Below the pieces are notes generated by a model that saw only the letters and a program-made list of their open reading frames with translations, was not told where the DNA came from and made no database searches. The position numbers and the translations under genes were made by a program. A DNA stretch of 64,000 bases from Caldilineaceae bacterium (GTDB taxonomy: Bacteria > Chloroflexota > Anaerolineae > Caldilineales > Caldilineaceae): NCBI GenBank assembly GCA_020634755.1, contig JACKBC010000002.1, forward strand, positions 1 to 64,000, written 5' to 3'. This document shows positions 45,965 to 55,062 of this stretch, piece after piece. Position 1 is the stretch's first letter, and each line of letters begins with the position of its first letter.

Positions 45965-47314
45965 CTACTGCAACAGATCCTGCAACTGCGACTCGATTGA
46001 TTCCACAGCCTGCTGACCGGTCTGGGCGCCCGTTAGCACCTTGTTGACCTCGGTAAAGTAGATGGTGGAAACCTCGTTATACTTATCGCTGGTAACGGTG
46101 CTGGGGCGAGCCACGGCGCCGCCATTGAAGACATCAAAGAGCTGGCTAAAGAACGGATTCTTGTCCAGCACCTCGGCATCCTCATAGAGGGAGCCAATGG
46201 TGGGCAGCTTGCTATCGCCAATGGCCAACAGCTTCTGCGCATCTTTGCCAGCAATACAGGCAGCGAACTGACCAGCCGCTTCGGGATGCTCGCTATATTT
46301 GCTCACAGCCATTTGCCACCCACCGAGCGTATCGGCATTGCGGGCATCGGGGCCATCACCTTTGGGCAGCGGCACCACGGCTAAATTGCCCTTGATGGCG
46401 CTGTCATCAGCATTGCCCAAGCTATAGGCATAGGGCCAGTTGCGCATGAAGGCCGCATTACCGGCTTGCCATACACCACGCGCATCCTCTTCTTGGTAGC
46501 TCACCACGCCGGGAGGGCTAATTGTATCGACCCAACCCGCGGCTTGGTCAAACGCCGCGGCGGCATATTCGTTATTGATGCTAATGGTGCCGTCCGCCTC
46601 AACGATTTCGCCACCACCATTGCTTACCTGCCATTCCAGGGCATCACAGGTCAGGCCTTCGTAGGCATTGCCCTGCCACACAAATCCCCAGAAATCAGGA
46701 TTGTCCGCGCGCTCACCCTCTTGGATCTTGGTGGCCATTTCTTGCAGTTCAGACCAGGTTGTGGGTGGCGCATCGTAGCCGTACTTCTCAAGCAAGTCCG
46801 TGCGATAGTAAAGCAAGCCAGCATCGGTAAACCAGGGAATGCCAACCAACGCGCCATCGACCGTGTTATTCTGAATAATGCGCTGGAAGTAATCATCTGG
46901 ATTATCGACATATGGCGAAAGATCGATCAAATGCTCGGCCAAAATACCAGGCCAAATCACGTCGATCATCAGCACGTCCACATCGCTAGACTGGGCGCCA
47001 AAGAACTGCAAATACTGGGCAATGCGGTCTGTGGCGCTTTCCGGGCCGTTGACCACTTCCACTTCCAGACCAGTCTGCTCAATGCAGTAATCGATGGCGG
47101 CCTGCTCACCTTCACGAATGGTAGAGCCCATCACGGCGGTGATTTTCGTACCTTCCGTGCTGGCCGCATCTCCGCTGCTAGCTGCATCGCCACCACTGCT
47201 GGCCGTATCGCTACTTCCAGAATCCGCCGGCGTGCTGCTGGAGCCAGGGCAGGCGGTAAGCGCCAGCATGGCTACCATGAGCACACTAAGCAATACAAGA
47301 ATTCTTCGATTCAT
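45965..47314 (-). CDS. Sugar ABC transporter substrate-binding lipoprotein
   Basis: A 449-residue extracellular solute-binding protein, family 1. The signal has lipobox LTAC and is followed by a Ser/Ala/Gly-rich spacer. Typical motifs are LIDVIWPGILAEHLIDLSPYV, VGIPWFTDAGLLYYRTDLLEKYGYDAPPTTWSEL, AFMRNWPYAY, and LGGWQMAVSKYSEHPEAAGQF. It binds an unknown sugar or oligosaccharide and delivers it to the two permeases downstream. CAGGAG lies upstream of the ATG. Its trpyptophan-rich binding face suits a sugar ligand. It is likely controlled by the adjacent LacI-type regulator. Confidence 0.95.
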   Translation of the reverse strand: MNRRILVLLSVLMVAMLALTACPGSSSTPADSGSSDTASSGGDAASSGDAASTEGTKITAVMGSTIREGEQAAIDYCIEQTGLEVEVVNGPESATDRIAQYLQFFGAQSSDVDVLMIDVIWPGILAEHLIDLSPYVDNPDDYFQRIIQNNTVDGALVGIPWFTDAGLLYYRTDLLEKYGYDAPPTTWSELQEMATKIQEGERADNPDFWGFVWQGNAYEGLTCDALEWQVSNGGGEIVEADGTISINNEYAAAAFDQAAGWVDTISPPGVVSYQEEDARGVWQAGNAAFMRNWPYAYSLGNADDSAIKGNLAVVPLPKGDGPDARNADTLGGWQMAVSKYSEHPEAAGQFAACIAGKDAQKLLAIGDSKLPTIGSLYEDAEVLDKNPFFSQLFDVFNGGAVARPSTVTSDKYNEVSTIYFTEVNKVLTGAQTGQQAVESIESQLQDLLQ

Positions 47315-47380
47315 AGAGTTTCTCCTGTAATTTGATTATAAAAAACAGTTTAACTAAAAACAGACAGACAAAATTGTTGA

Positions 47381-47424
47381 GACTTACCCAACCTCTGGCC
47401 AGCCCAGAGCGCCTTGCGTAAGCC
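47381..47424. repeat. Short ACTTAC...GCGTAAG inverted repeat
   Basis: GACTTACCCAACCTCTGG faces CCAGAGCGCCTTGCGTAAG-like sequence, forming a hairpin in the spacer before the binding-protein gene. It resembles a minimal member of the ACTTACGCA family. The remainder of 47315-47589 holds no gene. Confidence 0.5.
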
Positions 47425-47589
47425 ACCTTTATGTTAACCCTATTCAACCTTACGATGCTACGTGGCTATATCCTCTACACCGTCATCTCAACGGCATTCG
47501 AACATCTCAAAGTTGATAGAGAGTAACCCCAAAGTAAAAGCGCCTAGTTGCCTGGCCGCTTAATTTTCGCGGCCCCAGCCACATTGACC

Positions 47590-48588
47590 TCATGCGGTCT
47601 GCCGCTTCAAAATAGTAAGCGGAAAGCGTACATGCTGAATGGGACGCGTCGGTTCCGCTAGGCGGTTGCGCAACAACTCCACAGCCACCCGGCCCGATTC
47701 ATCTAGCGATTGACGAATAGTGGTTAAACCCAAATAGTCCGCCATATCGAGATCATCAAAACCGAGAACGGCCACATCGCCAGGGTTCTCCAATCCAGCA
47801 TCGCGCACGGCTCGCAACACACCCACGGCAAGCAGGTCACTGGTCGCAAATATTGCGGTGGGACGGTCGGACAACGCCAAAAGCGCTCTGGCCTGCTCAT
47901 AGGCCGCGCTTACATCGTTAGGCACATTGGATATATAAATATCATGCAGCGGCAAACCTGCCTCTAACAGAGAGGCGCGAAAACCTTGCAAACGCAAGGC
48001 GCTCGTGGGCAAAGTGCAACCGGGAATCTCACTATCAATCCCAATAAAGCCAATCTGAGTATGCCCCTGACCGATTAAATATTCGGCCGCTATCCGCCCC
48101 CCGCCAATGTTGTCGATCTCGACACCACTAAATGCCTCATGGCTCGATTCGATGAGCACTGTATGCAAATCGTGGCGTAAAAACCGTTCCGCGTCCGCGT
48201 CATCGAGCTGCAACGACATGATGATTAATCCATCAATACGACGCGTAATAGGCAGGGCTTCTAGCTGGTGATGGTAGTGCTCAGCCGAGTCGACGCTGTA
48301 AACAACTAACTCATATTCAGAACCATTCAATATGCTGGAAACACCACGCAAGCGCTGCATAAAAGAGGGATAGGTAAAAAACGGCGCCAATACGCCAATG
48401 CGGCGATTGCCCTGGCGCGCTCGTGCAGTCGCGTCGGCTCTAGGGACAAACTGAAGCTCATCAATTGCTTCCATAACGCGACGCCGCGTATTTTTGCTGA
48501 CTCGATGCGGCGTGTTGAGCACGCGTGAAACTGTCGCAATGCTAACGCCTGCCTGGGCCGCCACATCATAAATTGTGGCACTCGACAT
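47590..48588 (-). CDS. LacI family transcriptional regulator
   Basis: A 332-residue regulator. The HTH and hinge read ATIYDVAAQAGVSIATVSRVLNTPHRVSKNTRRRVMEAIDEL. A periplasmic-binding-protein-like effector domain follows, with RIGVLAPFFTYPSFMQRLRGV, AIFATSDLLAVGVLRAVRDAGL and DVAVLGFDDLDMADYLGLTTIRQ. It lies just upstream of the sugar ABC genes on the same strand, so it most likely represses them until the sugar is present. A candidate operator, TGAAAGCACTTTCA, lies about 100 nt before its start. Confidence 0.95.
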   Translation of the reverse strand: MSSATIYDVAAQAGVSIATVSRVLNTPHRVSKNTRRRVMEAIDELQFVPRADATARARQGNRRIGVLAPFFTYPSFMQRLRGVSSILNGSEYELVVYSVDSAEHYHHQLEALPITRRIDGLIIMSLQLDDADAERFLRHDLHTVLIESSHEAFSGVEIDNIGGGRIAAEYLIGQGHTQIGFIGIDSEIPGCTLPTSALRLQGFRASLLEAGLPLHDIYISNVPNDVSAAYEQARALLALSDRPTAIFATSDLLAVGVLRAVRDAGLENPGDVAVLGFDDLDMADYLGLTTIRQSLDESGRVAVELLRNRLAEPTRPIQHVRFPLTILKRQTA

Positions 48589-48677
48589 GTCACTAGAATT
48601 TCTCTATGGCATACTCAGTGAAAAGCGTGTATATTTGGAATTTAGGGATTGGAGCTGCTTTCAATAGTACCGGAACC

Positions 48678-48706
48678 TTCTTACATGAAAGCACTTTCAG
48701 TATAAT
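48678..48706 (+). promoter_or_regulatory. LacI-type operator inside a candidate promoter
   Basis: TGAAAGCACTTTCA (48686-48699) is a 6+2+6 inverted repeat of the LacI-family kind. It fills the 17-nt spacer between TTCTTA (48678-48683) and TATAAT (48701-48706) on the plus strand, pointing at the MEMO-family gene. Its position upstream of the lacI-type gene also suits autoregulation. Confidence 0.55.
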
Positions 48707-48893
48707 ATCAAATTAGAACCCTGTCAAATATGGATGTACAATAAATGGGCATTCTACATTGGCAGTCGGGTTACCTTGTAGTTTCTAGCAAGCGTATTGT
48801 ACACTACAGCAGCAGATTGCACCTGTATAGATGCACTGTACCGCGTCCATAGCCGCCCATGCAATGGGGGCTTGCCCTACTTTTATCAAGCTC

Positions 48894-50144
48894 ATGTTGA
48901 CCAGTACACAGTCTTTGCAAAAACCGCTCTTGCGCACGTTGGATATTCAACCTTATCGAGATCAGGGACGCGCCTACTGGCACATCAGCGATCCGTTACG
49001 ATTGAGCGAACATGCGCTGCTGCTCCCAGATCAGTGGGGCCCGCTGCTCTCTTTTTGCAACGGTCAGCACGACGTACAAACGATTAGCCGTCTGTTACGC
49101 GCTCAATATGGCATTCATATTAGCCTGGAGCAGACGCAAGAAGTCATCAACGCCCTGGATCAAGCATGTATGTTAGAAAATGAGCGCACCCTGACCGCGC
49201 GCCGGCAGGCGGCGATCGCCTATCGCAGCCTGCCATTTCGCCCTCCCGCCTTGGCCGGTGGTGCTTATCCAGCCGAGCCAGAATTATTGCGCCAAATGTT
49301 GGACAATTATCTGGCAGGTGAGACGCGTCAAGCGTTTGCGCCGCCCAGCATGCACGCCAATTGGCAAGGCTTACTCAGTCCGCATATTGATTATGCGCGC
49401 GGCGGCGCCGTGTATGCCGATGTGTGGAAAGAAGCCGCGTCAGCCGCGCAGAAAGCCGATCTGGTCATCATCTTTGGCACCGATCACTATGGCAATGATC
49501 CTTTTACGCTGACGCGCCAGCACTATGCCACGCCCTATGGCGTCTTGCCGACGGCGCTGCCCGTGGTGGATGCCCTGGCCGAAACCATTGGCGCAGATGC
49601 AGCCTATGCCGGCGAGCTGCGCCACCGCAATGAGCATTCGCTGGAATTGGTGGCCGTCTGGCTGCACCACATGCGCAATGGCGAACCGTGTGAAATCGCG
49701 CCCATTTTGACAGGCGGCTTCCATCGCTATCTGTATAATGGCGCCCAACCTATAGAAGATGTGTTGATTCAAGACGTGTTAAAAACGCTGGCGGCACAGT
49801 GCCAGCAGCGCAATGTGTTGATTGTGGCATCTGGGGATATGGCCCATGTAGGCCCAGCATTTGGTGGTCGACCGCTCAATGCGGCCTCTCGCGAGCACTT
49901 GCACCAGGATGATGAAAAACTGTTGCAGCAGATGCAGCAGGGCAATCCCGATGGCTTCTTTGACGAGATTCGCCGCGTAAAAGATGGCAACAATGTTTGC
50001 GGCGTCTCGCCGATCTATTTGACCATGCGGCTCTTGGAAGAGCTGCATGGTTCTGTACGCGGTACGCAAGTTTCCTACGCCACTTGTCCAGCTGACGCCC
50101 AAGACACATCCGTGGTAACCGTAGGCGGCGTACTTTTTCAATAG
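48894..50144 (+). CDS. MEMO family protein (AmmeMemoRadiSam system protein B type)
   Basis: 416 residues from ATG at 48894; an ATG at 48831 would add 21 residues. Residues from about 120 on are the MEMO-like domain: PPALAGGAYPAEPELL, SPHIDYARGG, FGTDHYG, HRNEHSLELVAVWL, LIVASGDMAHVGPAFGG. The His residues would hold a metal. The first about 115 residues are an extra module (LSEHALLLPDQWGPLLSFCNGQHDVQTISRLL) resembling PqqD-like helical domains. The family usually works with an AMMECR1 protein and a radical SAM enzyme, neither of which is seen here. Function remains uncertain. Confidence 0.85.
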   Translation: MLTSTQSLQKPLLRTLDIQPYRDQGRAYWHISDPLRLSEHALLLPDQWGPLLSFCNGQHDVQTISRLLRAQYGIHISLEQTQEVINALDQACMLENERTLTARRQAAIAYRSLPFRPPALAGGAYPAEPELLRQMLDNYLAGETRQAFAPPSMHANWQGLLSPHIDYARGGAVYADVWKEAASAAQKADLVIIFGTDHYGNDPFTLTRQHYATPYGVLPTALPVVDALAETIGADAAYAGELRHRNEHSLELVAVWLHHMRNGEPCEIAPILTGGFHRYLYNGAQPIEDVLIQDVLKTLAAQCQQRNVLIVASGDMAHVGPAFGGRPLNAASREHLHQDDEKLLQQMQQGNPDGFFDEIRRVKDGNNVCGVSPIYLTMRLLEELHGSVRGTQVSYATCPADAQDTSVVTVGGVLFQ

Positions 50145-50235
50145 ACGGCGGGGAAAGATTCGCGTGGCTGCCCATGTAAGCACTGGTTGAAACCAACGCC
50201 TGTCAGCCAAAGTACGCTAAAGCGCACTGTTTTAT

Positions 50236-50255
50236 AGCCTGCTTTAGCGGGCTTT
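50236..50255 (+). terminator. Weak terminator after MEMO gene
   Basis: AGCCTGC/GCGGGCT around a TTTA loop, then TTT, about 90 nt after the stop. The remaining spacer to 50462 has an isolated TGCGTAAGTCC repeat end near 50386 and no gene. Confidence 0.45.
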
Positions 50256-50462
50256 CTCTAATAGACGCAGGCTTCAGCCTGTGGCGCCCATTACCGAAAC
50301 AATTTATGAATGTTCATCAGCCTGTGGTGACAATTACCACATTATTGACGCAACCATCCGTATGCATTCTGACTGCGCAAGAAGCTGCGTAAGTCCTCGA
50401 GGTGGTTCTGTGCGCTGCACAACCGCCATCATACAAGTCCTGATCCTAAAGAAAAGTATGTC

Positions 50463-51323
50463 ATGCGATATTCGGCAGCCCGTTTGAATACAAACTCATC
50501 TTCCCTAATTGTGATTATCGGCCTCCTCTTTATGGTGCTCACGTGGCCGGTCTGGCGCTGGTTGTGGCAAGAATGGCTGGGGAATCAATACTATAGTCAC
50601 GGCCTGTTGATTCCAGTCGTCAGCGCTTTTTTGATTGTGCAACGCGTGCGCAACGATCCAACGTTTGTGTGGCGAAATGGCCAAAATAATCCCCTCAGCT
50701 TAGCGCTTTTGGTGATCAGCATGTTGGCCTTTTTATATACGCTCAACACCAAAGCCTATTACCTATCGGCTTTTGCTATGCTCTTTATGTTGGCCAGCTT
50801 GGTTTGGATTGCGGGCGGATGGGGCGCATTGCGAAAATCGGCATTTCCAATCCTCTATTTGGGCTTTATGGCGCCATTGCCTTTTGTGGAAAAAAGTACG
50901 CTGCCCCTGGCCATGTTTACGGGAGTCTGCTCCACCGGGCTGGTGCAGCTGTTAGGCTTACAGGTTCACATAGTGGGGAACGCCGTCACGTTGCCCAATG
51001 CAGACCTGGTAATCGGCGCGCAATGCAGCGGCATTAACTCGCTCATTGCCTTGACGGCATTGACCACTTTGTCGGCCTATTTGGTGCAAGGCGCCATTTG
51101 GCGCAGGGCGCTGCTCATTCTTTCGGCCATTCCGCTGGCGCTCCTGGGCAATATTATGCGCGTCTCATCGCTGCTTTTTGTGGCCCGCGCCTACGGCGCT
51201 GAAAGCGCATTTACCTTTTATCACGACTATTCCGGGGCGCTCTTTTTTGTGGCTGCGCTGATCCTGCTCTATGGGCTTGCGCTGCTTTTGCGGTGCACGA
51301 CGTTGCGTGTTGACGTAATTTGA
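50463..51323 (+). CDS. Exosortase (transpeptidase-like membrane protein)
   Basis: A 286-residue membrane protein with eight or so helices. The exosortase catalytic triad is visible: Cys188 in GAQCSGINS, Arg233 in LGNIMRVSSL and His254 in FYHDYSGAL. The early YYSHGLLIPVVSAFLI motif is also typical. Exosortases process C-terminal PEP-CTERM-like tails of exported proteins and are usually linked to exopolysaccharide loci. An EpsI-like gene follows after 16 nt. No obvious PEP-CTERM protein is seen in this window. The ATG start is supported by AAAGAAAAG upstream. Confidence 0.93.
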   Translation: MRYSAARLNTNSSSLIVIIGLLFMVLTWPVWRWLWQEWLGNQYYSHGLLIPVVSAFLIVQRVRNDPTFVWRNGQNNPLSLALLVISMLAFLYTLNTKAYYLSAFAMLFMLASLVWIAGGWGALRKSAFPILYLGFMAPLPFVEKSTLPLAMFTGVCSTGLVQLLGLQVHIVGNAVTLPNADLVIGAQCSGINSLIALTALTTLSAYLVQGAIWRRALLILSAIPLALLGNIMRVSSLLFVARAYGAESAFTFYHDYSGALFFVAALILLYGLALLLRCTTLRVDVI

Positions 51324-51339
51324 GATAAAGTGTTTCGTA

Positions 51340-52062
51340 ATGGAAACGAAATCGAGTTTACACTTGCCGCGACAAATTCAGAGTCAATCCTACAATCTCA
51401 TTGCGATTGTGGTTTTGCTGCTGGGCACAATGGGTGTATATATGCCGCGCTTGCCCATGCTGGCCAATGCGCAGGGCAGCAGCATTAGCCATGCTCACAA
51501 TATTTATGTGGCGGATCTGGATTTTTGGCGGCGCACGGACCGCGAGCGCACCGTTGCCTCTACGGCGAGTTTTGCATTGGATAGTGACTTGAGCCAGATT
51601 CCATTGGAGGTTGGCTCCTGGATCGGCGAAGAAGTACCAGAGACCAATCAGGAAGTACAGATTTTATTGGAGCCGGAACAGTATGTACGTCGCCTATATC
51701 ACAATCAGGCCGGCCAGTATATTTGGCTTACGCTGATTGGCGGACGCAGTTCGCAGCCCTTTCACCCGCCGGATATCTGTTACGACGCCGATGGCTGGCA
51801 ATCCAATTTTGGTTCCACCGTATTTCATTTGCCCAACCAGGGCGAACTCTATGCGCTGTGGCTTGACGCTCGCAAACCCTCGCTGACCCAAAACGGCTTT
51901 GATGAGCACATAGTCTCTTACTTTTATCTGTTTCCCAATCGAGATCGCATGTTGTCCGATGGGATTGTGCTCTTTAAACTTACTTCGGGCCGCTTTGGCT
52001 CACCAGAAGAAAGTTTGCAAGTGCATGAAGATTTCATCACCCAATTTTTCTCTGGCACATAA
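51340..52062 (+). CDS. EpsI-like exosortase-associated protein (DUF3485)
   Basis: A 240-residue exported protein with an N-terminal membrane segment (YNLIAIVVLLLGTMGVYM). The EpsI-type domain has IPLEVGSWIGEEVP, then RRLYHNQAGQYIWLTLIGGRS, FHPPDICYDADGWQ with the conserved Cys, and VSYFYLFPNRDRM. EpsI domains are often fused to or encoded beside exosortases and act with them in polysaccharide production or protein anchoring. Here it is a separate gene 16 nt downstream of the exosortase. Confidence 0.9.
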   Translation: METKSSLHLPRQIQSQSYNLIAIVVLLLGTMGVYMPRLPMLANAQGSSISHAHNIYVADLDFWRRTDRERTVASTASFALDSDLSQIPLEVGSWIGEEVPETNQEVQILLEPEQYVRRLYHNQAGQYIWLTLIGGRSSQPFHPPDICYDADGWQSNFGSTVFHLPNQGELYALWLDARKPSLTQNGFDEHIVSYFYLFPNRDRMLSDGIVLFKLTSGRFGSPEESLQVHEDFITQFFSGT

Positions 52063-52165
52063 TGTTATTGGCACATAATGCCATGCGCCTCACATATGGC
52101 TGCTACTCCTATACGCAGCTTTAAATGAGCACCGAAGTTTGGTTACGCATATGGAGCCTATGATT

Positions 52166-52198
52166 GAAAACTCCGGTTCTCATCTCAACCGCAGTATA
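52166..52198. repeat. AAAACTCCGG...CTCAACCGC dispersed repeat, copy 1
   Basis: GAAAACTCCGGTTCTCATCT followed by CAACCGCAGTATA. The same string recurs inverted at 58241-58272 and directly at 60196-60223. Confidence 0.65.
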
Positions 52199-52304
52199 AC
52201 GCGCCACTTCGCATGCCCTATCAACTGGCCGTGAACACCCCTTGATATTTGCATCTTTGCCGAGTGTTTTTGCATAAGATCAAATATTCTGCTAAATTTC
52301 TGCC

Positions 52305-52850
52305 ATGTTTACCAGAATCCTCTACCCATTGCTGTGCATTGTGCTCCTTGTCGGCTGCGGTTCTGAACCTGCGCCCACGGCCGAACAAGCTGCGGCTCCC
52401 GCTCCCACAGTGGCCACCGTCGCCATCGATCCAGGTTCTTGTGGACTGGCGTTAAATGCCAATACCGCCCCCACAGAAGCTATTGCTGCTACGCTGAACG
52501 CCGAAGGTGAAATGGTGGTGCAGCAAAATATTGATGCACTGATGGCGCTTTGGGATGCCGATGGCCAAATTATTGATGCCAAAAATACGCCTACGGATAG
52601 TAGCGACGACCAAACGTGGAATGGCCGCGATGCCATTCGCAATCGATATGTACGCGTGGTCTTTCCGGGCGCGCCGGCGGCTGTACAGCCCGCCGACCTT
52701 GATGTTGCCATTGACGGCAGCACGGCGGTAGTCACGGCCACCACCCAAATCGGCAGCGAAATTTCCCCCGGCGGCGATCGTTGGCAATTGCAGGAAAAAG
52801 AGGGCTGCTGGTTGATTTCAAGCCTGACCTACAATTTAGAAGGTCAATAG
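52305..52850 (+). CDS. NTF2-like (SnoaL/DUF4440-type) lipoprotein
   Basis: A 181-residue exported lipoprotein whose signal ends LLVGC (lipobox). The mature part resembles an NTF2-fold domain: LNAEGEMVVQQNIDALMALWDADGQIIDAKN, WNGRDAIRNRYVRVVFPG, and a final WQLQEKEGCWLISSLTYN. Such domains bind small ligands or act as accessory modules; no catalytic residues can be assigned. It lies 21 nt before the M50-like metallopeptidase gene, so the two may be co-transcribed. Confidence 0.8.
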   Translation: MFTRILYPLLCIVLLVGCGSEPAPTAEQAAAPAPTVATVAIDPGSCGLALNANTAPTEAIAATLNAEGEMVVQQNIDALMALWDADGQIIDAKNTPTDSSDDQTWNGRDAIRNRYVRVVFPGAPAAVQPADLDVAIDGSTAVVTATTQIGSEISPGGDRWQLQEKEGCWLISSLTYNLEGQ

Positions 52851-52871
52851 TTTTGCCGCGCATGCCTCACT

Positions 52872-53630
52872 ATGCCCGACTTGATCTCCGCGCTGCCGAT
52901 TTTCCTCGCTTTTGTCCTCACCTTGATTGTCCTATCCTGGTGCAGTCGTCAAATTAGCGAACATATTCAACTGTTTGCCGTCCACGTTACCGGTTCTACC
53001 AATGCGGCAACGGTGGCCATCTTTCTGGTCCTGCTGCCGGGTGTCATTATCCACGAGGGCGCGCACTGGCTCACCGCCTATTTTCTGGGACTCAAGCCCA
53101 GCAAATTCCGCGTATGGCCGAAAAAACAGGGCAAGTTTTTGGGGCTGGGCAGCATTAGCATTCGCAGCGGAGGGCTGCTCAAAGATAGCCTGGTGGGTCT
53201 GGCGCCGCTGATTTTGGGCTCAATTCTAGTGGCGCTGATTTCGCATCGCGTGTTCAATGCGCAGGCCATGTCCGGTGCGCTTATGCAGGGACAGTGGCGT
53301 AATGGGGTGGAAGCGTTCTTGAACGCTTTTCGTCAACCAGATGGCGCGCTGTGGGCCTATCTCCTCTTTACCGTTAGCAACGCCATGATGCCCAGCCCCA
53401 GCGATCGGGAACCGGTCATGCCCGTTGCCCAATACGCGCTGTTGGCTGGGCTAGCCTATCTGCTCATCGGGTTGCCAGTGCGCCCGCTGCAAGCATTTAT
53501 ATTATGGCTGACCCCGTTTGTCCAAAGCGTCAGCAGCGCGTTTCTTTTTATTATCCTGCTGGATCTGATCGTATTGCTGATTTTGTTTGTCCTCAACGAA
53601 ATCCTGGCGCCAGCGCCCAGCCGCCGATGA
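52872..53630 (+). CDS. M50-like membrane metallopeptidase
   Basis: A 252-residue membrane protein with six or so helices. HExxH zinc motif His61-Glu62-x-x-His65 lies in GVIIHEGAHWLTAYFLG, within a hydrophobic segment as in site-2-type peptidases. Further helices include LLKDSLVGLAPLILGSILVAL. It lacks a PDZ domain and is shorter than RseP. It probably cleaves substrates in or near the membrane; the family's third zinc ligand cannot be placed with confidence, so an inactive relative is possible. Confidence 0.72.
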   Translation: MPDLISALPIFLAFVLTLIVLSWCSRQISEHIQLFAVHVTGSTNAATVAIFLVLLPGVIIHEGAHWLTAYFLGLKPSKFRVWPKKQGKFLGLGSISIRSGGLLKDSLVGLAPLILGSILVALISHRVFNAQAMSGALMQGQWRNGVEAFLNAFRQPDGALWAYLLFTVSNAMMPSPSDREPVMPVAQYALLAGLAYLLIGLPVRPLQAFILWLTPFVQSVSSAFLFIILLDLIVLLILFVLNEILAPAPSRR

Positions 53631-53638
53631 GGCGCAGA

Positions 53639-54943
53639 TCAACCGGTAATTCGCTTCAACACATAGCGGGTGGTTGGACCCGCCAGATTCCCCAAGGACG
53701 AATTACTAAAGATAGCACAAATCGGCATGGCTATATTGGGCGCCACATCCACCAAATCCTGAATCAGCCCGGCCATTACCTCATCCTGGGCTTCGACGCC
53801 TTTGCTCACCTCCATTTGCAGCGCCATAATTTTGTGGTGAGCAGCAAGTTGTGCCGCGCCCGGCGCCATGCGGAAGACGTCTTGCAGCAGCGGTGCAAAT
53901 AAAATAGTAAAATCAGCAGATTGTACATTCACAGGCAAACTCACCGCCATATGCAGGCGCGTTTGAGCAACCAGCGCATCATCACCCACTTGATATGCAT
54001 TGATGAGAATCGATAAAGTACCTTTGCCACGCGGGGTAATATGATAAAAGTAGATGCGCGAATCTTGGCGGGGGCGCAGCTTAATAATATAGTGCGTGGG
54101 GTTCACATCGCAGCCAGGCGCAACGACTTCCACGCGATAAGAAATTAGCTCGTCTTCAGCATTCCGAAAAATGGTCCCCTCCTCCGAAGTGACTGCGGTC
54201 AACTCGGCAATAGCCAGTTTGGGCGCATCGGGCTGGCGAATCGCAACCGCAATTTCAAATGGAGTATCCACAAAAGCCGCCGCCGGCGTGGCCACATCCA
54301 GGCGAATTGCTTCCTCAATCAGCGGTTTTGGTTGAGATGCCAGCAGCCCGCGCGTGGCGCCTGCTGAATCTCCCCGCACGTCGCCTTGAACGATCACTAC
54401 CTGAGCACCTTCACCCACGTTGAATAGATCGCGCCCCACCAGGTCGCGACCCACGTGCGCATCCCCACCTACACTGGCGCCACCACCGGTATTCGTTACG
54501 GTTCCGCCCGGCCCCATTGGCTCAAAAGAGAAGCTCATATCGGCAGGGTCGCCAGATGAAGTTGATTCCAGGGAACCGCTGTCCTCGGCGGAATCCGCGC
54601 CCATTCCCGTTGGGACATGGCCGGCATATGAATAATCCAGCGGCAAGGGCAGCGGCTCAAAGTGCAGGCCAGACCAACGTTCAGCCAAATCGACCAGCGC
54701 TTGATTGGTAGGCGCTTGGCGCCGGGCCGCGCTTAATAAGCGCTGTAGGCCATCTGCTTGTGCCGCATAATAAAGCACCAATTGTTCCACCACTGGCCCC
54801 AAAGCGTTCTGGCTATCGACCGCAGCAATATCCACCAACGCCAAATCCAGGTCTGTGCGCACCAGCTGCGCCAGACCGCGCAGGTCAAAGGCGGCAAGAA
54901 GCGCCTGGCGGCATTGCTGAAGTTGCTCATTGGTTGGTTTCAT
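53639..54943 (-). CDS. Effector-associated domain (EAD1-like) protein
   Basis: A 434-residue soluble protein. Residues 1 to about 95 (ALLAAFDLRGLAQLVRTDLD ... QADGLQRLLSAARRQAPTNQALVDLAERW) look like an effector-associated domain of the death-like EAD1 type, an adaptor module of bacterial conflict systems. A Gly/Asp repeat follows with GGDAHVGRDLVGRDLF and VQGDVRGD. The C-terminal part (about 205-434) is beta-rich and unrecognised. No peptidase, TIR or NTPase domain is fused, and none lies next door. EADs usually recruit effectors through homotypic contact, so a distant partner gene with the same domain is expected. Convergent with the M50-like gene. Confidence 0.7.
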   Translation of the reverse strand: MKPTNEQLQQCRQALLAAFDLRGLAQLVRTDLDLALVDIAAVDSQNALGPVVEQLVLYYAAQADGLQRLLSAARRQAPTNQALVDLAERWSGLHFEPLPLPLDYSYAGHVPTGMGADSAEDSGSLESTSSGDPADMSFSFEPMGPGGTVTNTGGGASVGGDAHVGRDLVGRDLFNVGEGAQVVIVQGDVRGDSAGATRGLLASQPKPLIEEAIRLDVATPAAAFVDTPFEIAVAIRQPDAPKLAIAELTAVTSEEGTIFRNAEDELISYRVEVVAPGCDVNPTHYIIKLRPRQDSRIYFYHITPRGKGTLSILINAYQVGDDALVAQTRLHMAVSLPVNVQSADFTILFAPLLQDVFRMAPGAAQLAAHHKIMALQMEVSKGVEAQDEVMAGLIQDLVDVAPNIAMPICAIFSNSSLGNLAGPTTRYVLKRITG

Positions 54944-55015
54944 CTTTGCTTCTTTCCCATGTTGCGCTTGTGATCAATACATATTGCAGTTGAGTAATTG
55001 TGGAACGTCAGCAAT

Positions 55016-55045
55016 CTGACAGATTTATTTTGGCAGATATATGAT
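55016..55045 (+). promoter_or_regulatory. Candidate promoter of small orphan gene
   Basis: CTGACA (55016-55021) and TATGAT (55040-55045) lie 18 nt apart; TATAAT at 55045-55050 is an alternative -10. Confidence 0.4.
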
Positions 55046-55062
55046 ATAATACAGAAGTTGAT

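Noticed and set aside
43885..47314. A MalK-type ATPase gene in the sugar ABC operon
   Set aside because: No ATP-binding-cassette motifs are present anywhere near; the operon ends with the second permease.
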